This document shows positions 16,789-26,883 of a stretch of DNA of 64,000 nt, in pieces. Source of the DNA: Pseudoflavonifractor capillosus (GTDB lineage Bacteria > Bacillota > Clostridia > Oscillospirales > Oscillospiraceae); contig NZ_JACJJE010000001.1 of assembly GCF_016899775.1 (NCBI RefSeq), positions 62,001 through 126,000 on the forward strand, read 5' to 3'. Under the pieces are notes generated by a model, which was given only the letters and a program-made list of their open reading frames with translations, did not search any database and was not told the origin of the DNA. Within the stretch, counting starts at the first letter, position 1. The number at the start of each line of letters is the position of its first letter. The position numbers and the translations under genes were made by a program.

Positions 16789-17859
16789 ATGGCTAAAATA
16801 GATGATTTTAATAGGGCGATCCAGAATATCGAACGCAATCAACAAATCATTAACTCTGCCACTCAGGCAGCGAAACTTGGGACCACCTATCTTCATCAAA
16901 TACCAAGGGAGCTGCTGACTCCAAGTTATATTGATACAATTACAAATGCTCAAGCATCCATTTTGCAGGCCAATCAGTTGATAGGCCAATGTTTGAATAC
17001 AAACACTTTTGCGGCAAGGATGCAGCAGGCAAGCCAGTTTACAATGCAAGACTATCACTATCTTGTAACTCAGATTCCACAAATGCTGGAAGCCAACAGA
17101 GCATTTGAAGCCGCACATAACTGTTTGATAAATCTGCCTACGGGGCTGGAAAAATTCAATACCCTCTATCAGAGCTGGTCAAGTTTAATACCTTGCCCAG
17201 CAACTGTGATCCTGCCGTCTATTGTCGAGCAGCAAGGCCTCATATATGACAGAGTTCGGGCTGTCTATATCAAGGAGCTATACAACGCAAATTGGTGCCC
17301 TTTTATTTACGAGGCTTGTGCAATATCTTTGGTTGAAGAGTTGAACGGAATAATTCTACACACTAGGCGCGGGTCAAAGAGCCGTCAGCAAAAAATTGAC
17401 CAATTTGTGTTTAGGCATTTCGGTAAAAAGTATATCTCATGGCTCAAGAAGGAATGGAATAAGAGTTCGGTTCCCGTAAAGATCAGGCGCACGCTAAGGC
17501 ATATCCTTGACGACTATGAGAAGCGTGAATACGCGGTAGTAGTCGTATCTCTTTCGACGATGTGGGAAGGCTTAATTGCGGATATGGCTAACTTGGAGGG
17601 CAAAGCTGGGCCCAAGCAACTCAAAGAAGCAGTCAAACAGTTTACAGAAGCCAATGACTATACAGATGCTATAGCACAGTACTATGACAATTTTGTTTTG
17701 TATCACTGCTATAATCCGGATCAGGTAAAGAGTGATTCGCCAGGCAGGCACTACTCCGCGCATGGCTGGTGGTATTCAAACTACCCGACCAAAAAAGCCG
17801 CGCTGAATGCTATCCTGTTCACAGATTTTCTGCTTGCGGTGAAGGCAGAGTTATGTTGA
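16789..17859 (+). CDS. uncharacterised protein with C-terminal R-H-x3-HG motif, 356 aa
   Basis: ATG behind GAGGAGAG. The N-terminal half is helical; the C-terminal end has GRHYSAHGWWYSNYPTKKAALNAILFTDFLLAV, the R-H-x-x-x-HG plus 'T-K-x-A-L-N-A' arrangement seen in uncharacterised proteins often found near phage-defence genes. Base composition is lower in GC than the genes before it. It directly precedes the Type III restriction-modification pair and may be a passenger or accessory factor. Not assigned to a named family. Confidence 0.55.
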   Translation: MAKIDDFNRAIQNIERNQQIINSATQAAKLGTTYLHQIPRELLTPSYIDTITNAQASILQANQLIGQCLNTNTFAARMQQASQFTMQDYHYLVTQIPQMLEANRAFEAAHNCLINLPTGLEKFNTLYQSWSSLIPCPATVILPSIVEQQGLIYDRVRAVYIKELYNANWCPFIYEACAISLVEELNGIILHTRRGSKSRQQKIDQFVFRHFGKKYISWLKKEWNKSSVPVKIRRTLRHILDDYEKREYAVVVVSLSTMWEGLIADMANLEGKAGPKQLKEAVKQFTEANDYTDAIAQYYDNFVLYHCYNPDQVKSDSPGRHYSAHGWWYSNYPTKKAALNAILFTDFLLAVKAELC

Positions 17860-17901
17860 AATAAGACACAGATATACTTATAAAGGGGTTGGAGATACAG
17901 T

Positions 17902-19659
17902 ATGCCGACGCTTGAATGGATAGGAAAAGAAAAGGTGGTAAACCACCATCAGGAAGTGCCATACCGGGTACTGGATCGCCAATACAGCTATGATGAAAAC
18001 GGACGGCATACCGAGGACAACGGTAGCGAAAACATGATTATCCACGGTGATAATCTGGAGGCGCTGAAAGCCTTGCTGCCCCGATACGAGGGCAAGGTGA
18101 AGTGCATTTACATCGATCCGCCCTACAACACCGGCAACGAGGGGTGGGTATACAATGATAACGTCAATGACCCCAAGATCAAGAAGTGGCTGGGCGAAGT
18201 TGTCGGCAAAGAGGGCGAGGACCTTTCAAGGCACGACAAGTGGCTGTGCATGATGTATCCCCGCTTGAAGCTACTACAGCGGCTGTTAGCGGATGACGGA
18301 GCCATTTTTATCAGTATTGATGATAATGAACTATATAATCTTAAAGCCATCTGCGACGAAATCTTTGGGGCACGGAATTTTATTGCAAACATAGTCTGGC
18401 AAAAAACGTACTCTCCAAGAAATGATGCTCTCGGAATTCCTTACGAAACTGACAACATATTAGTTTATTCAAAAAGTGACACATGGCATCCCAATAAGTT
18501 GAAACGAACTGCTAAAATGGATGCTAGACATGACACCCCTGACAATGACCCAATTCCATGGCAGTCTGGAGATGTTTCTGCTGCCGGTGCAGCCGATCAT
18601 CAGGGCATGGTCTATGCGATACAACAACCAATCACAGGTAAACTTATATACCCTGCGGCGGGACGGCATTGGAAGGATGAACAGTCCGTTGTGCTGGAAC
18701 GAATGAACAAATGGGCGGTGTATGAATTAAGAGACATTAACGATAGTAATGTACGAGCTCAACTTTGTGGTATCTCTAAAGATGATGTGCGCCAAGACGT
18801 TATGGCAGTTATGCTGGCGCAGCCTATTGAAGAATCAGCTATTCAAGCAAAGAAACGATATCAGGAAGGAAACTGGCCGGAGTACTACTTCACAAGTAAT
18901 GGTACTGGTGGAATTCGTTTCAAAAATCATATAAAACAAGATAGCGGGAAATTAGCCACTAATTTATGGTTATTTAACGATGTTGGGCACACAGATGAAG
19001 CCAAGAAGGAATTAAAATCTATTTTTAATGGCATAGCGCCGATTGAAACGCCGAAACCAAGCAGACTTTTGGAGCGTGTGATTCACATTGCTTCCGATCC
19101 TGATTCCATTATCCTCGACTCCTTTGCCGGTTCCGGCACCACTGCCCATGCTGTGCTGAATATGAACAAAGCCGACGGTGGAAACCGCAAATTCATCCTG
19201 GTGGAAATGATGGACTACGCCGACAGTATCACCGCAGAGCGCATCAAGCGGGTGATTGACGGCTACGGAGAGGGTAAAAAAGCCGTGGAAGGCACCGGCG
19301 GCAATTTCAGCTACTATGAGCTGGGACCTGTACTTCTGTTGCCGGATGGCAACCTCAACGAAGTAGTGGGAACGCAGAAAATCCGGGAATACGTCTACTA
19401 TATGGAGACAAAAGAGCCCCTGCCCACCGCCCAGTCCGAGGACGAGTCCTACTTCATGGGCCTGTGCCGCAACACCGCTTATTACTTCTACTATGAGCGG
19501 GAAAGCGTTACCACGCTGGATTACACCTTTTTGACTACCATCCAGACTAAAGCCGAGGGCTATACCATCTACGCTGATCTATGTGCCATCCCACAGGAGA
19601 CCCTTCGCAAGCACAACATCACATTTAAGAAGATCCCAAGGGATATTGCCCGTCTGTGA
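17902..19659 (+). CDS. mod: Type III restriction-modification methyltransferase (Mod)
   Basis: 585 aa. DPPYNTG (residues 72-75 for DPPY) precedes SFAGSGTT (about 407-413), the order of beta-class amino-methyltransferases typical of Type III Mod subunits, which methylate adenine on one strand of the site. The central part, about nt 18380-19050, is visibly AT-richer than the ends and should be the target recognition domain. GGGGTTGGAG lies upstream. The Res gene overlaps the stop region. Likely host protection and sequence recognition for the Res partner. Confidence 0.9.
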   Translation: MPTLEWIGKEKVVNHHQEVPYRVLDRQYSYDENGRHTEDNGSENMIIHGDNLEALKALLPRYEGKVKCIYIDPPYNTGNEGWVYNDNVNDPKIKKWLGEVVGKEGEDLSRHDKWLCMMYPRLKLLQRLLADDGAIFISIDDNELYNLKAICDEIFGARNFIANIVWQKTYSPRNDALGIPYETDNILVYSKSDTWHPNKLKRTAKMDARHDTPDNDPIPWQSGDVSAAGAADHQGMVYAIQQPITGKLIYPAAGRHWKDEQSVVLERMNKWAVYELRDINDSNVRAQLCGISKDDVRQDVMAVMLAQPIEESAIQAKKRYQEGNWPEYYFTSNGTGGIRFKNHIKQDSGKLATNLWLFNDVGHTDEAKKELKSIFNGIAPIETPKPSRLLERVIHIASDPDSIILDSFAGSGTTAHAVLNMNKADGGNRKFILVEMMDYADSITAERIKRVIDGYGEGKKAVEGTGGNFSYYELGPVLLLPDGNLNEVVGTQKIREYVYYMETKEPLPTAQSEDESYFMGLCRNTAYYFYYERESVTTLDYTFLTTIQTKAEGYTIYADLCAIPQETLRKHNITFKKIPRDIARL

Positions 19660-19673
19660 AGGAGCGTGAAGAA

Positions 19674-22298
19674 ATGGAGTTGAAATCTTATCAAAAAGAT
19701 GTCATTGCAGATCTTACACGCTACCTGGAGCTAGTGGTGGAGCTGCAAAGCCCGGCAAAAGCTTATCAGGTCCTATGGAACGAAAAGAATGTTCTGGTCG
19801 GCTATGGCGGTATGCCAAATTATGTGAATGTGCTCCCCGGCGTGCCCCATGTGTGTGCCAAGGTGCCCACCGGTGGCGGGAAGACCTATATTGCCGCCAG
19901 CTCCCTGCAGACGATTTTTGACGCCATGCCCCAGCGTCGGGCAAAGGCCGTTGTGTGGCTGGTGCCCTCCGAGGCCATTCTGACCCAGACCCGCAGGGCA
20001 CTGGAAAATCCAGATCATCCCTACCGCCAGCGATTGGATGTGGATTTTGGTGGGCGGGTGCAGGTGTACTCCAAAGAACAGGCCCTCATGGGGCAGAACT
20101 TCACCCCCGCTGAGGTGACAGAACAGCTTTCCTTGTTTGTCCTCAGCTATGATTCCTTCCGCACCAGCAAGAAGGAGGGGCGCAAAGCCTATCAGGAGAA
20201 TGGTTATCTGGCTGAGTTTGCCAAGTGGATGGATGATCCGTCCGTTCTGCTGGCCGATACTGATGAGACGGCACTGATCCAGGTGATCCGCTATCTGAAT
20301 CCGGTAGTCATCGTAGACGAGAGCCATCATGCCACTTCGGATTTGAGCGTGGAAATGCTGCAAAACTTCAACCCCAGCTTTGTGTTTGACCTGACTGCCA
20401 CACCAAAAAAGAAAAGTAATATCATCTCTTTTGTGGACGCTGCGCGGTTGAAAAAGGCCAACATGGTCAAGCTGCCGGTCATCGTCTACAACCGTAAATC
20501 CCAGGCCGATGTGTATGGGGATGCTATTGCCATTCGTGCCAAGCTGGAGGCACAGGCTAAGCGGGAGCAGGAAACCAGTGGGCGTTATATCCGCCCTATC
20601 GTTCTGTTCCAGGCACAGCCCCGCAACAAAGCGGACAGCACCACATACGAAAAGATCAAGAAAACGCTGGTGGATGGCGGTATCCCCGAAAAGGAAATCG
20701 CCATCAAAACTGGCGATAAGGATGAGCTGAAAAACGTGGACTTGCTGTCTCCAGCCTGCCCCATCCGGTACATCATCACCGTAAATGCCCTGAAAGAAGG
20801 CTGGGACTGTCCCTTCGCCTACGTTCTGGCCACGGTTGCCAACCGCACTTCCACCGTAGATGTGGAGCAGATTTTGGGACGCGTGCTTCGGCTGCCCTAC
20901 ACACAAAAGAACAGCAGTGAAGTGCTGAATCTCTCTTATGTCCTCACATCTTCCGCTGACTTTCATCAGACGCTAGAGAAGGTCGTGGCAGGACTGAACA
21001 GCGCAGGTTTCAGCAGCCGTGACTACCGGGCACAAGATGTGGATGTTCCCGTTATGGAGCCTCCAGCGCCGGGGCCGGAGCAGCTTTCTATGGTTCCGCC
21101 TCCCGCTGACGAACCAGATCTGCCGGAAGTAGACGGTTCGGATTTGAAGGCACGTTTTGAAGCGGCAACGCATGAGGCGGAGCGATCCGTGCAGGATGGA
21201 ACGATGAAGTCCGACCCCATGCTGTCACGGGCCCTGCAACAGAACAAAACCTATGAGGACGAGATCAACCAGGCTGATAACACCGCCTTGAGCCAGGCTC
21301 CATCGGAGGTACGCGACAAGATGAATCAGTTCCGAATGAATGAGGAATTTGCAGATGAAGCTGCTGCCTTGCGCTTTCCCCAGTTTATGCTGGAGACTGG
21401 CCCCAGCCTGTTCTCTAAAGCTCACGAAACCCTGGAACTGGAACATTTGGAAGGTGGATTCTCTCTGCGTGACAAAGACGCTCATGTGGATTTCACGACG
21501 GTCAATGCCGAGATGGCGCGGGTGGATGTAGATGATAGCAAGGACAGTACCGCAAAGGCATGGCGGTTGTCCGGCGGGGACAGTGCCTTTTTCCGGGAGT
21601 GGTTCAACACCCAGCCATCGGGAAAGCGACTTTCATTGTGCAAAGGCATTATTAAACAAAAGCTGTCCAAGATGAACTGCGTCAATGACCGGGAGCTGGA
21701 TGAGTACATTGACCGGGTGATTGGAACCATGAGCGAAGATCAGCTTTCCGAGCTGGAGCAGTCGCCTTATCCCTATGTCGTGAAGATTCAGGAGAAGGTG
21801 AAGGAACTGATTGCCCAGCATCGCTCCAGCGTCTTTGATACCTGGCTGGAGCAGGATAAGATTTCCTGCCTGCCCAACTATACGCTGCCTGCGGTGATCT
21901 CCCCAACGGAATTTACCTCGATGGTGCCAAAATCGCTCTATACCGCCGAAGAAGATATGAACGAATACGAGTTTAAGGTAGTGTGGGCACTGTCGGAGCT
22001 GGGCAACGTCAAGTGGTGGCACCGGAATATCTCCAGACTGGGCTTCCAGATCAACGGCCCCGTCCATGCTTACCCTGACATCATCGTAATGCTCCACAGT
22101 GGGAAGGTTCTGATGGTAGAGACCAAGGGAGACCATTTGGACAATGATGAATCCAGGGAGAAGGCCAAAATCGGTGACCAGTGGGCGAAATTGGCCGGAA
22201 AACAATACAAGTATTACATGGTGTTTGAGACTAAGCAGCCGAACTATCCGGGCGCATATTCTCTGGAAAGGTTCATGGAGATCGTGAGAGGCCTTTGA
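19674..22298 (+). CDS. res: Type III restriction enzyme helicase/nuclease subunit (Res)
   Basis: 874 aa. SF2 helicase: PTGGGKT (Lys70) and VDESHHA (Asp215), with later helicase motifs such as LKEGWDCPFAYVLA and EQILGRVLR. The C-terminal segment PDIIVML...LMVETKGD (about residues 800-817) is a PD-(D/E)xK nuclease core. ATG at 19674 follows AAGGAGCG; an upstream GTG overlaps the Mod stop but is less well placed. Works with Mod to cut foreign DNA after ATP-driven translocation. Full length; no break seen. Confidence 0.9.
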   Translation: MELKSYQKDVIADLTRYLELVVELQSPAKAYQVLWNEKNVLVGYGGMPNYVNVLPGVPHVCAKVPTGGGKTYIAASSLQTIFDAMPQRRAKAVVWLVPSEAILTQTRRALENPDHPYRQRLDVDFGGRVQVYSKEQALMGQNFTPAEVTEQLSLFVLSYDSFRTSKKEGRKAYQENGYLAEFAKWMDDPSVLLADTDETALIQVIRYLNPVVIVDESHHATSDLSVEMLQNFNPSFVFDLTATPKKKSNIISFVDAARLKKANMVKLPVIVYNRKSQADVYGDAIAIRAKLEAQAKREQETSGRYIRPIVLFQAQPRNKADSTTYEKIKKTLVDGGIPEKEIAIKTGDKDELKNVDLLSPACPIRYIITVNALKEGWDCPFAYVLATVANRTSTVDVEQILGRVLRLPYTQKNSSEVLNLSYVLTSSADFHQTLEKVVAGLNSAGFSSRDYRAQDVDVPVMEPPAPGPEQLSMVPPPADEPDLPEVDGSDLKARFEAATHEAERSVQDGTMKSDPMLSRALQQNKTYEDEINQADNTALSQAPSEVRDKMNQFRMNEEFADEAAALRFPQFMLETGPSLFSKAHETLELEHLEGGFSLRDKDAHVDFTTVNAEMARVDVDDSKDSTAKAWRLSGGDSAFFREWFNTQPSGKRLSLCKGIIKQKLSKMNCVNDRELDEYIDRVIGTMSEDQLSELEQSPYPYVVKIQEKVKELIAQHRSSVFDTWLEQDKISCLPNYTLPAVISPTEFTSMVPKSLYTAEEDMNEYEFKVVWALSELGNVKWWHRNISRLGFQINGPVHAYPDIIVMLHSGKVLMVETKGDHLDNDESREKAKIGDQWAKLAGKQYKYYMVFETKQPNYPGAYSLERFMEIVRGL

Positions 22299-22352
22299 TT
22301 GTTGGACACCTGATACCCCTTGAATTTAGTATGGCGGAGAGGAGACGATATA

Positions 22353-24896
22353 GTGAATGGTCAAGGAAAACTGCTGACGCATTTTCTGAAGAATGCGGAC
22401 AAGCTGGTTATACCTGTCTATCAGAGAAATTACGACTGGAAGGAAGAACATTGCAAGAAACTCTATTCCGACCTCGTAAAGACAATCCGAGATAACAAGC
22501 GGTGGCATTTCTTCGGTGGTATTGTCTCCGTCAGCGATCCTATGGGGAGCAGTTCAGACTACCTCATTATTGACGGGCAACAGCGGATCACCACCGTTTC
22601 ACTTCTCCTCTTGGCGATTGCAAATCTGATCAGGGCTGGCCTCGTTACCCCTAATGATCCGAACCTGTATGATGTCATCACGAAGAAATACCTCGTCGAT
22701 GAAATCAATCCCAAACAGAGGAAGATGAAGCTGAAGCCCATCAAAGGGGATCAGGACGCCTATGACAGGCTCTGGGGCGACCCGTCTGAATACAATTTCA
22801 GCTCCCGGATCACGCAGAATTACCTCTTCTTCTATAATCAGATCCAGCGTGAGGACATCAGCGTAGATCAACTATTCGCGGCGGTGGAGAAGCTCCAGAT
22901 CATCGACATCACTCTGACGCCGCCAGACGACGATCCGCAGCTGGTGTTTGAGAGCCTCAATTCGACTGGTCTTGATTTGAATGAGGGCGATAAGATCCGG
23001 AACTTCGTTCTCATGCGCCGGTCCATGGAGGAACAGGAGCAGTTCTATGATGACTACTGGAGCCCCATTGAAAAGAACGCCGGCTACGACAAGCAGACGA
23101 ACTCCTATGACGTGAGCCCGTTTATCCGGGACTATCTGGGGATTAAAGAGCGGCGTCTGACCGCGATGAAGGAGATCTACCAGGAGTTCAAGGATTATGT
23201 CGAAAAGCGCGGCCAGATTGAGGACGTTCTTAAAGAGCTCCGGGACTATGCGAAGCGGTACAACAAGATCCGAGTTGGGAATCCGAACTTCCCACTTAAA
23301 CTCCGGGCCTCGCTATATCGGCTGAACCGTTTCGAAAGCAGTGTTTGCAGGCCGTTCCTGATGGAAGTCTTCCGCCTTCAGGAGGAGGAAGTGCTTACCT
23401 TAGAGGATGTGGGTGCAGTCTGCCGCATTGTAGAGTCCTATCTGCTTCGCCGCCTCATCTGCGATTTGCCCTCCAACACCCAGAGCAAGGTATTCCTCAC
23501 GCTCTGCAACGACATCAAGCGTCTCGATGGCACCTACGATGATTTCATCGAGAAACTGCGGTATGTTCTTGGAAACAAGAAGGAGAAGGCGGCCTTCCCA
23601 ACAGATGAAGATTTTGCTGAGGGGCTTAAAAACAAGAACATCTACACGATGCCGGCCAGATATAAGGCATATATCTTTGAGCGCCTGGAAAATGGCGATA
23701 GCTCGGAGTACAAAGAGATCTATAATCGGCTGGACAGTGGTGAGTACACCATTGAGCATATCATGCCCCAGCATCTAACTCCCGCTTGGGCAAGTGAGCT
23801 TGGTGACGATGCTGAGAATATCCACGACCAATGGCTCCACCGGCTCGCAAACCTGACGCTGGCAGCCTCCTCTTACAATATCAGGTACAGCAATGCCTCC
23901 TTCCAGGAAAAAAAGACGATGAAAGACGGCTATCTGCAGAGCGGACTGAAAATGACCCAGCAGATCGCCAAAGCTGAGCATTGGGGCCTTCCAGAACTGG
24001 AGCAGCGGAGCAGCATGCTGGTAAATCAGTGCATTACCCTTTGGCCCAACAAGGATAGCACGTATGTCCCGCCACAGAAGCAGTATGACGAAATTGCGCT
24101 GGATGATGATGTCTCTTTGACGGGACGTCAACTGGTGAAGTATCGATTCCGTGGGATCGAACATGAAGCCACGACTTGGGTTGATATGTATGTCCAGGTA
24201 CTGAAGGAACTTCACAATATCGACACAGCATATCTGAATTATCTCGCCGGCGCCGACGATAGCATCGATCTGGCCAGCCAATTCTCCAGGACAGAAGATG
24301 GGCTTGAGACGTCTGTACTGGTCGCCGAAGGTATCTACGTCAATACTGGAAGCTCCACGCAGCACAAGCTGAATATGCTGAGACGGCTGTTTGAGCATTA
24401 TGATCAAGATCCCTCTGACTTGGTATTTTTCCTCAACGAGAAGAAGTACAGCGATGAGGAATCTTCTCTGCGTCATAAGGTGCGTAGAGAATACTGGTCG
24501 CAGGTCCTTCCTGCAATTCGTACCGAGACAGGCACTTTCAATTATGTCTCTCCGACCAAAAACAATTATATGTCCGGCTCCACGAATTGCCCTGGTGTCC
24601 AGCTATCTTGCGTGGCGAACTACGATCAAGCCCGTGTAGAAATCTATATCGATACCGGTGATGCAGGAAAGAACCAAATGATTTACGATGCGCTGAAAAG
24701 CCATCAATCCCAAATCGAGGCTGTCTATGGTCGGCCACTGAAATGGTACAACCAAGAAGGCACTCGTTCCTGCAAGGTGTTTGATGAACTGCTTGATGTC
24801 AGCGTGACGAACCATGATGACTGGCCTGCGATGATCAAATTCCACGTTGAGAAAGGGGCCAAGCTTCTCAAGGCCGTTACGCCATATCTGCCATGA
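22353..24896 (+). CDS. GmrSD-type DUF262/DUF1524 nuclease with DUF4268-like C-terminus
   Basis: 847 aa, GTG start behind GAGAGGAGA. N-terminal DUF262: VYQRNYDWK and DGQQR (residues 74-78), the nucleotide-dependent domain. Middle: DUF1524 HNH-type site beginning YTIEHIMPQ (His469) with the later LANLTLAASSYN. The C-terminal part around SPTKNNYMSGST...VEIYIDTGD resembles DUF4268. Single-chain GmrSD proteins are Type IV restriction enzymes against modified DNA and BREX-like partners; together with the adjacent Type III system this forms a restriction island. Confidence 0.85.
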   Translation: MNGQGKLLTHFLKNADKLVIPVYQRNYDWKEEHCKKLYSDLVKTIRDNKRWHFFGGIVSVSDPMGSSSDYLIIDGQQRITTVSLLLLAIANLIRAGLVTPNDPNLYDVITKKYLVDEINPKQRKMKLKPIKGDQDAYDRLWGDPSEYNFSSRITQNYLFFYNQIQREDISVDQLFAAVEKLQIIDITLTPPDDDPQLVFESLNSTGLDLNEGDKIRNFVLMRRSMEEQEQFYDDYWSPIEKNAGYDKQTNSYDVSPFIRDYLGIKERRLTAMKEIYQEFKDYVEKRGQIEDVLKELRDYAKRYNKIRVGNPNFPLKLRASLYRLNRFESSVCRPFLMEVFRLQEEEVLTLEDVGAVCRIVESYLLRRLICDLPSNTQSKVFLTLCNDIKRLDGTYDDFIEKLRYVLGNKKEKAAFPTDEDFAEGLKNKNIYTMPARYKAYIFERLENGDSSEYKEIYNRLDSGEYTIEHIMPQHLTPAWASELGDDAENIHDQWLHRLANLTLAASSYNIRYSNASFQEKKTMKDGYLQSGLKMTQQIAKAEHWGLPELEQRSSMLVNQCITLWPNKDSTYVPPQKQYDEIALDDDVSLTGRQLVKYRFRGIEHEATTWVDMYVQVLKELHNIDTAYLNYLAGADDSIDLASQFSRTEDGLETSVLVAEGIYVNTGSSTQHKLNMLRRLFEHYDQDPSDLVFFLNEKKYSDEESSLRHKVRREYWSQVLPAIRTETGTFNYVSPTKNNYMSGSTNCPGVQLSCVANYDQARVEIYIDTGDAGKNQMIYDALKSHQSQIEAVYGRPLKWYNQEGTRSCKVFDELLDVSVTNHDDWPAMIKFHVEKGAKLLKAVTPYLP

Positions 24897-24966
24897 CGCT
24901 CGAAAGACTACGAGGGCGGCAGTTTGGAAAAGGCAGTCTAGCGCAGGAAATATTGGGGGAAGTAAT

Positions 24967-26787
24967 ATGAGTGCATCCTATCGTGTTGTTCGCCTATTGA
25001 GAAATCACTTGTACCCAACATATCAACTTCATGCTTATATGGCAAGCAAAAAAACTTCTCCACAAGACGGGTTGCGGTTAGCGGCTTTAATCACCATGAA
25101 TTGGATTCGTCTTCGCTTAGGAGAACATGCTCCAGAACCTTTCACACATATTCCGGACCCAGTTGACTATTTGGACTGTGATGATAGCTGCCTGTTTTCC
25201 ACCCATATCAATGAGGGCTATGTTATCGATATTGTCTCCCTCCCGGAACACGGTATGTGGACTATGCAGGTCACAGAGCCAGATCTCGGGTCAGATCCTG
25301 GGAATGATGAACAGGCTCGTCCCCCTGTGCCGGGGAGAGTTATTGAGACGAATGTTGCCTATAAGGTGACGGGCCAATCGCTCGAATGCGGATTTAAGAC
25401 AGTGGTATCAGACCCAGACGGGACACGTGAGCAGGCCGAGGTGTATCGTCTGGCAATCATCCGTCAGCTTATCAGACATCCCGACTTTGGGCTGAAACAA
25501 ATTGTTCCTATTCAGCACGAATTTGAAAGGATTGTTTCTGTTGACCAAATCAATACTTGCCGGAACCTTCTCAAGAATGAAGAAGCACATTTGCCATTAG
25601 TTGTTTTCTCGCAGATTAAGGCAGAGGCACATGTGCCATCGCTTGATGCCCTCGCACCCAGTGCATTCCTCCCAATGACATCGGTTCCTTTCCCGCTGCC
25701 GGAGGTACAAAATAGAAACATTGTGTTTTCTGATCCGCCATATGACTTGGTAACTATCGCAAAATATGGCGTCTCCTTATTTCGTACATACCTGCTTGAT
25801 GAGACGGTTCGCGAGCGATTCAATCGTGATTTGAAGTGTGATATTCTCCCCGGCGACATCGCCGTTTTAGAGCCTTGCACCTTTGGCGCAGGAGTGCGAA
25901 TCTATCCTTATAAGCCCAGCAAATCCCGGCAGGATGAAACTATGGTATCCCTGCAAGCGGAGATGTATCAGTACCCAAGAAACAAAGACATTTCATTTGG
26001 AAAACTTTCCTTTCTTTCTGCCGCTCGGGAGAACCTGATGCGCCTCACTGCTGAGAGTACGACCGAAGCGGCGACTCTCTCCAACCAGTGGGCCCAAAAA
26101 GTTAAACTTCTGGAGTCAAACTGGAATGCCTTGTTTCAAAGTCAGGAAGTTGAAAAAGCACGACTATTGGAACAGGTCTCCCGGCAGAAAAAGTATGCAG
26201 AGCAATTGGAGTTAGAAAAGCAGTCGCAACGCGATGGATTCGTCGAGACTCTTGAACAGTCGAGGCTGGAACTTGCTGCCCGTGATGCAGAAATTTCCTA
26301 CCTGAAGCGGAAAATTGGCCAGCCAAAGAATCACAACGAAATTGCGTCCTGGGTAGAGAAAACCTTTACCAACAGGCTTATCCTACACCCCAGGGCTGTT
26401 GGCCTTCTCAACGAGAAATCCGCTCGAAACGTGAATATCGAGTTGATTTGTGATGCCCTGGACTTTCTGGCAACTGATTACTGGGATCGTCGCTATGCAC
26501 GCATAACAACGGAGGAAATGCTTACTCGATGTTCACAAAAGTATGGGAGGCCCTTTGAAGTCAAGCCTACTGGCAACGCCACTATCGAATTCACACCGAG
26601 TGAGTATAAAATCAAATACTTCATCGATCCGAATGGGAATGAGGTTGACAGCAATCTGGAATACCACTTGCGGGTGGGAAATGACCCGGAAAGCCTTCTC
26701 AGAATCTATTTCCTGCATGATGATGAGAAAAAGCTGCTTGTTGTTGGGTCCCTACCGCATCATCTAAGGGCAGTTACCATTAAGTAG
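24967..26787 (+). CDS. coiled-coil protein upstream of the dynamin operon, 606 aa
   Basis: ATG at 24967 behind GGGGGAAG. The N-terminal 370 residues look globular; a long heptad coiled coil at about residues 355-450 is followed by a C-terminal globular domain. No catalytic motif seen. Separated from the dynamin-like genes by 96 nt carrying an inverted repeat, so it could be an accessory component or a separate transcription unit. Not recognised. Confidence 0.6.
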   Translation: MSASYRVVRLLRNHLYPTYQLHAYMASKKTSPQDGLRLAALITMNWIRLRLGEHAPEPFTHIPDPVDYLDCDDSCLFSTHINEGYVIDIVSLPEHGMWTMQVTEPDLGSDPGNDEQARPPVPGRVIETNVAYKVTGQSLECGFKTVVSDPDGTREQAEVYRLAIIRQLIRHPDFGLKQIVPIQHEFERIVSVDQINTCRNLLKNEEAHLPLVVFSQIKAEAHVPSLDALAPSAFLPMTSVPFPLPEVQNRNIVFSDPPYDLVTIAKYGVSLFRTYLLDETVRERFNRDLKCDILPGDIAVLEPCTFGAGVRIYPYKPSKSRQDETMVSLQAEMYQYPRNKDISFGKLSFLSAARENLMRLTAESTTEAATLSNQWAQKVKLLESNWNALFQSQEVEKARLLEQVSRQKKYAEQLELEKQSQRDGFVETLEQSRLELAARDAEISYLKRKIGQPKNHNEIASWVEKTFTNRLILHPRAVGLLNEKSARNVNIELICDALDFLATDYWDRRYARITTEEMLTRCSQKYGRPFEVKPTGNATIEFTPSEYKIKYFIDPNGNEVDSNLEYHLRVGNDPESLLRIYFLHDDEKKLLVVGSLPHHLRAVTIK

Positions 26788-26827
26788 AACTGAAAAATGA
26801 TTTCTTTATTTACCCCCCTATGCATTG

Positions 26828-26853
26828 AATAGTTTCCAAAGTTACGAACTATT
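26828..26853 (+). promoter_or_regulatory. inverted repeat before the dynamin operon
   Basis: Perfect AATAGTT / AACTATT arms separated by 12 nt, within an AT-rich gap that could hold the operon promoter (TTGAAT nearby, no ideal spacing to a -10). A candidate operator. Confidence 0.4.
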
Positions 26854-26883
26854 TAGATATTTCGGAGAAAGGAGCATCTTCAC

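Noticed and set aside
19773-20966. Long reverse-strand open frame (397 codons) opposite the Res gene
   Set aside because: It lies wholly antisense to a well-supported helicase, has no ribosome binding site and no domain; it is a by-product of codon usage.
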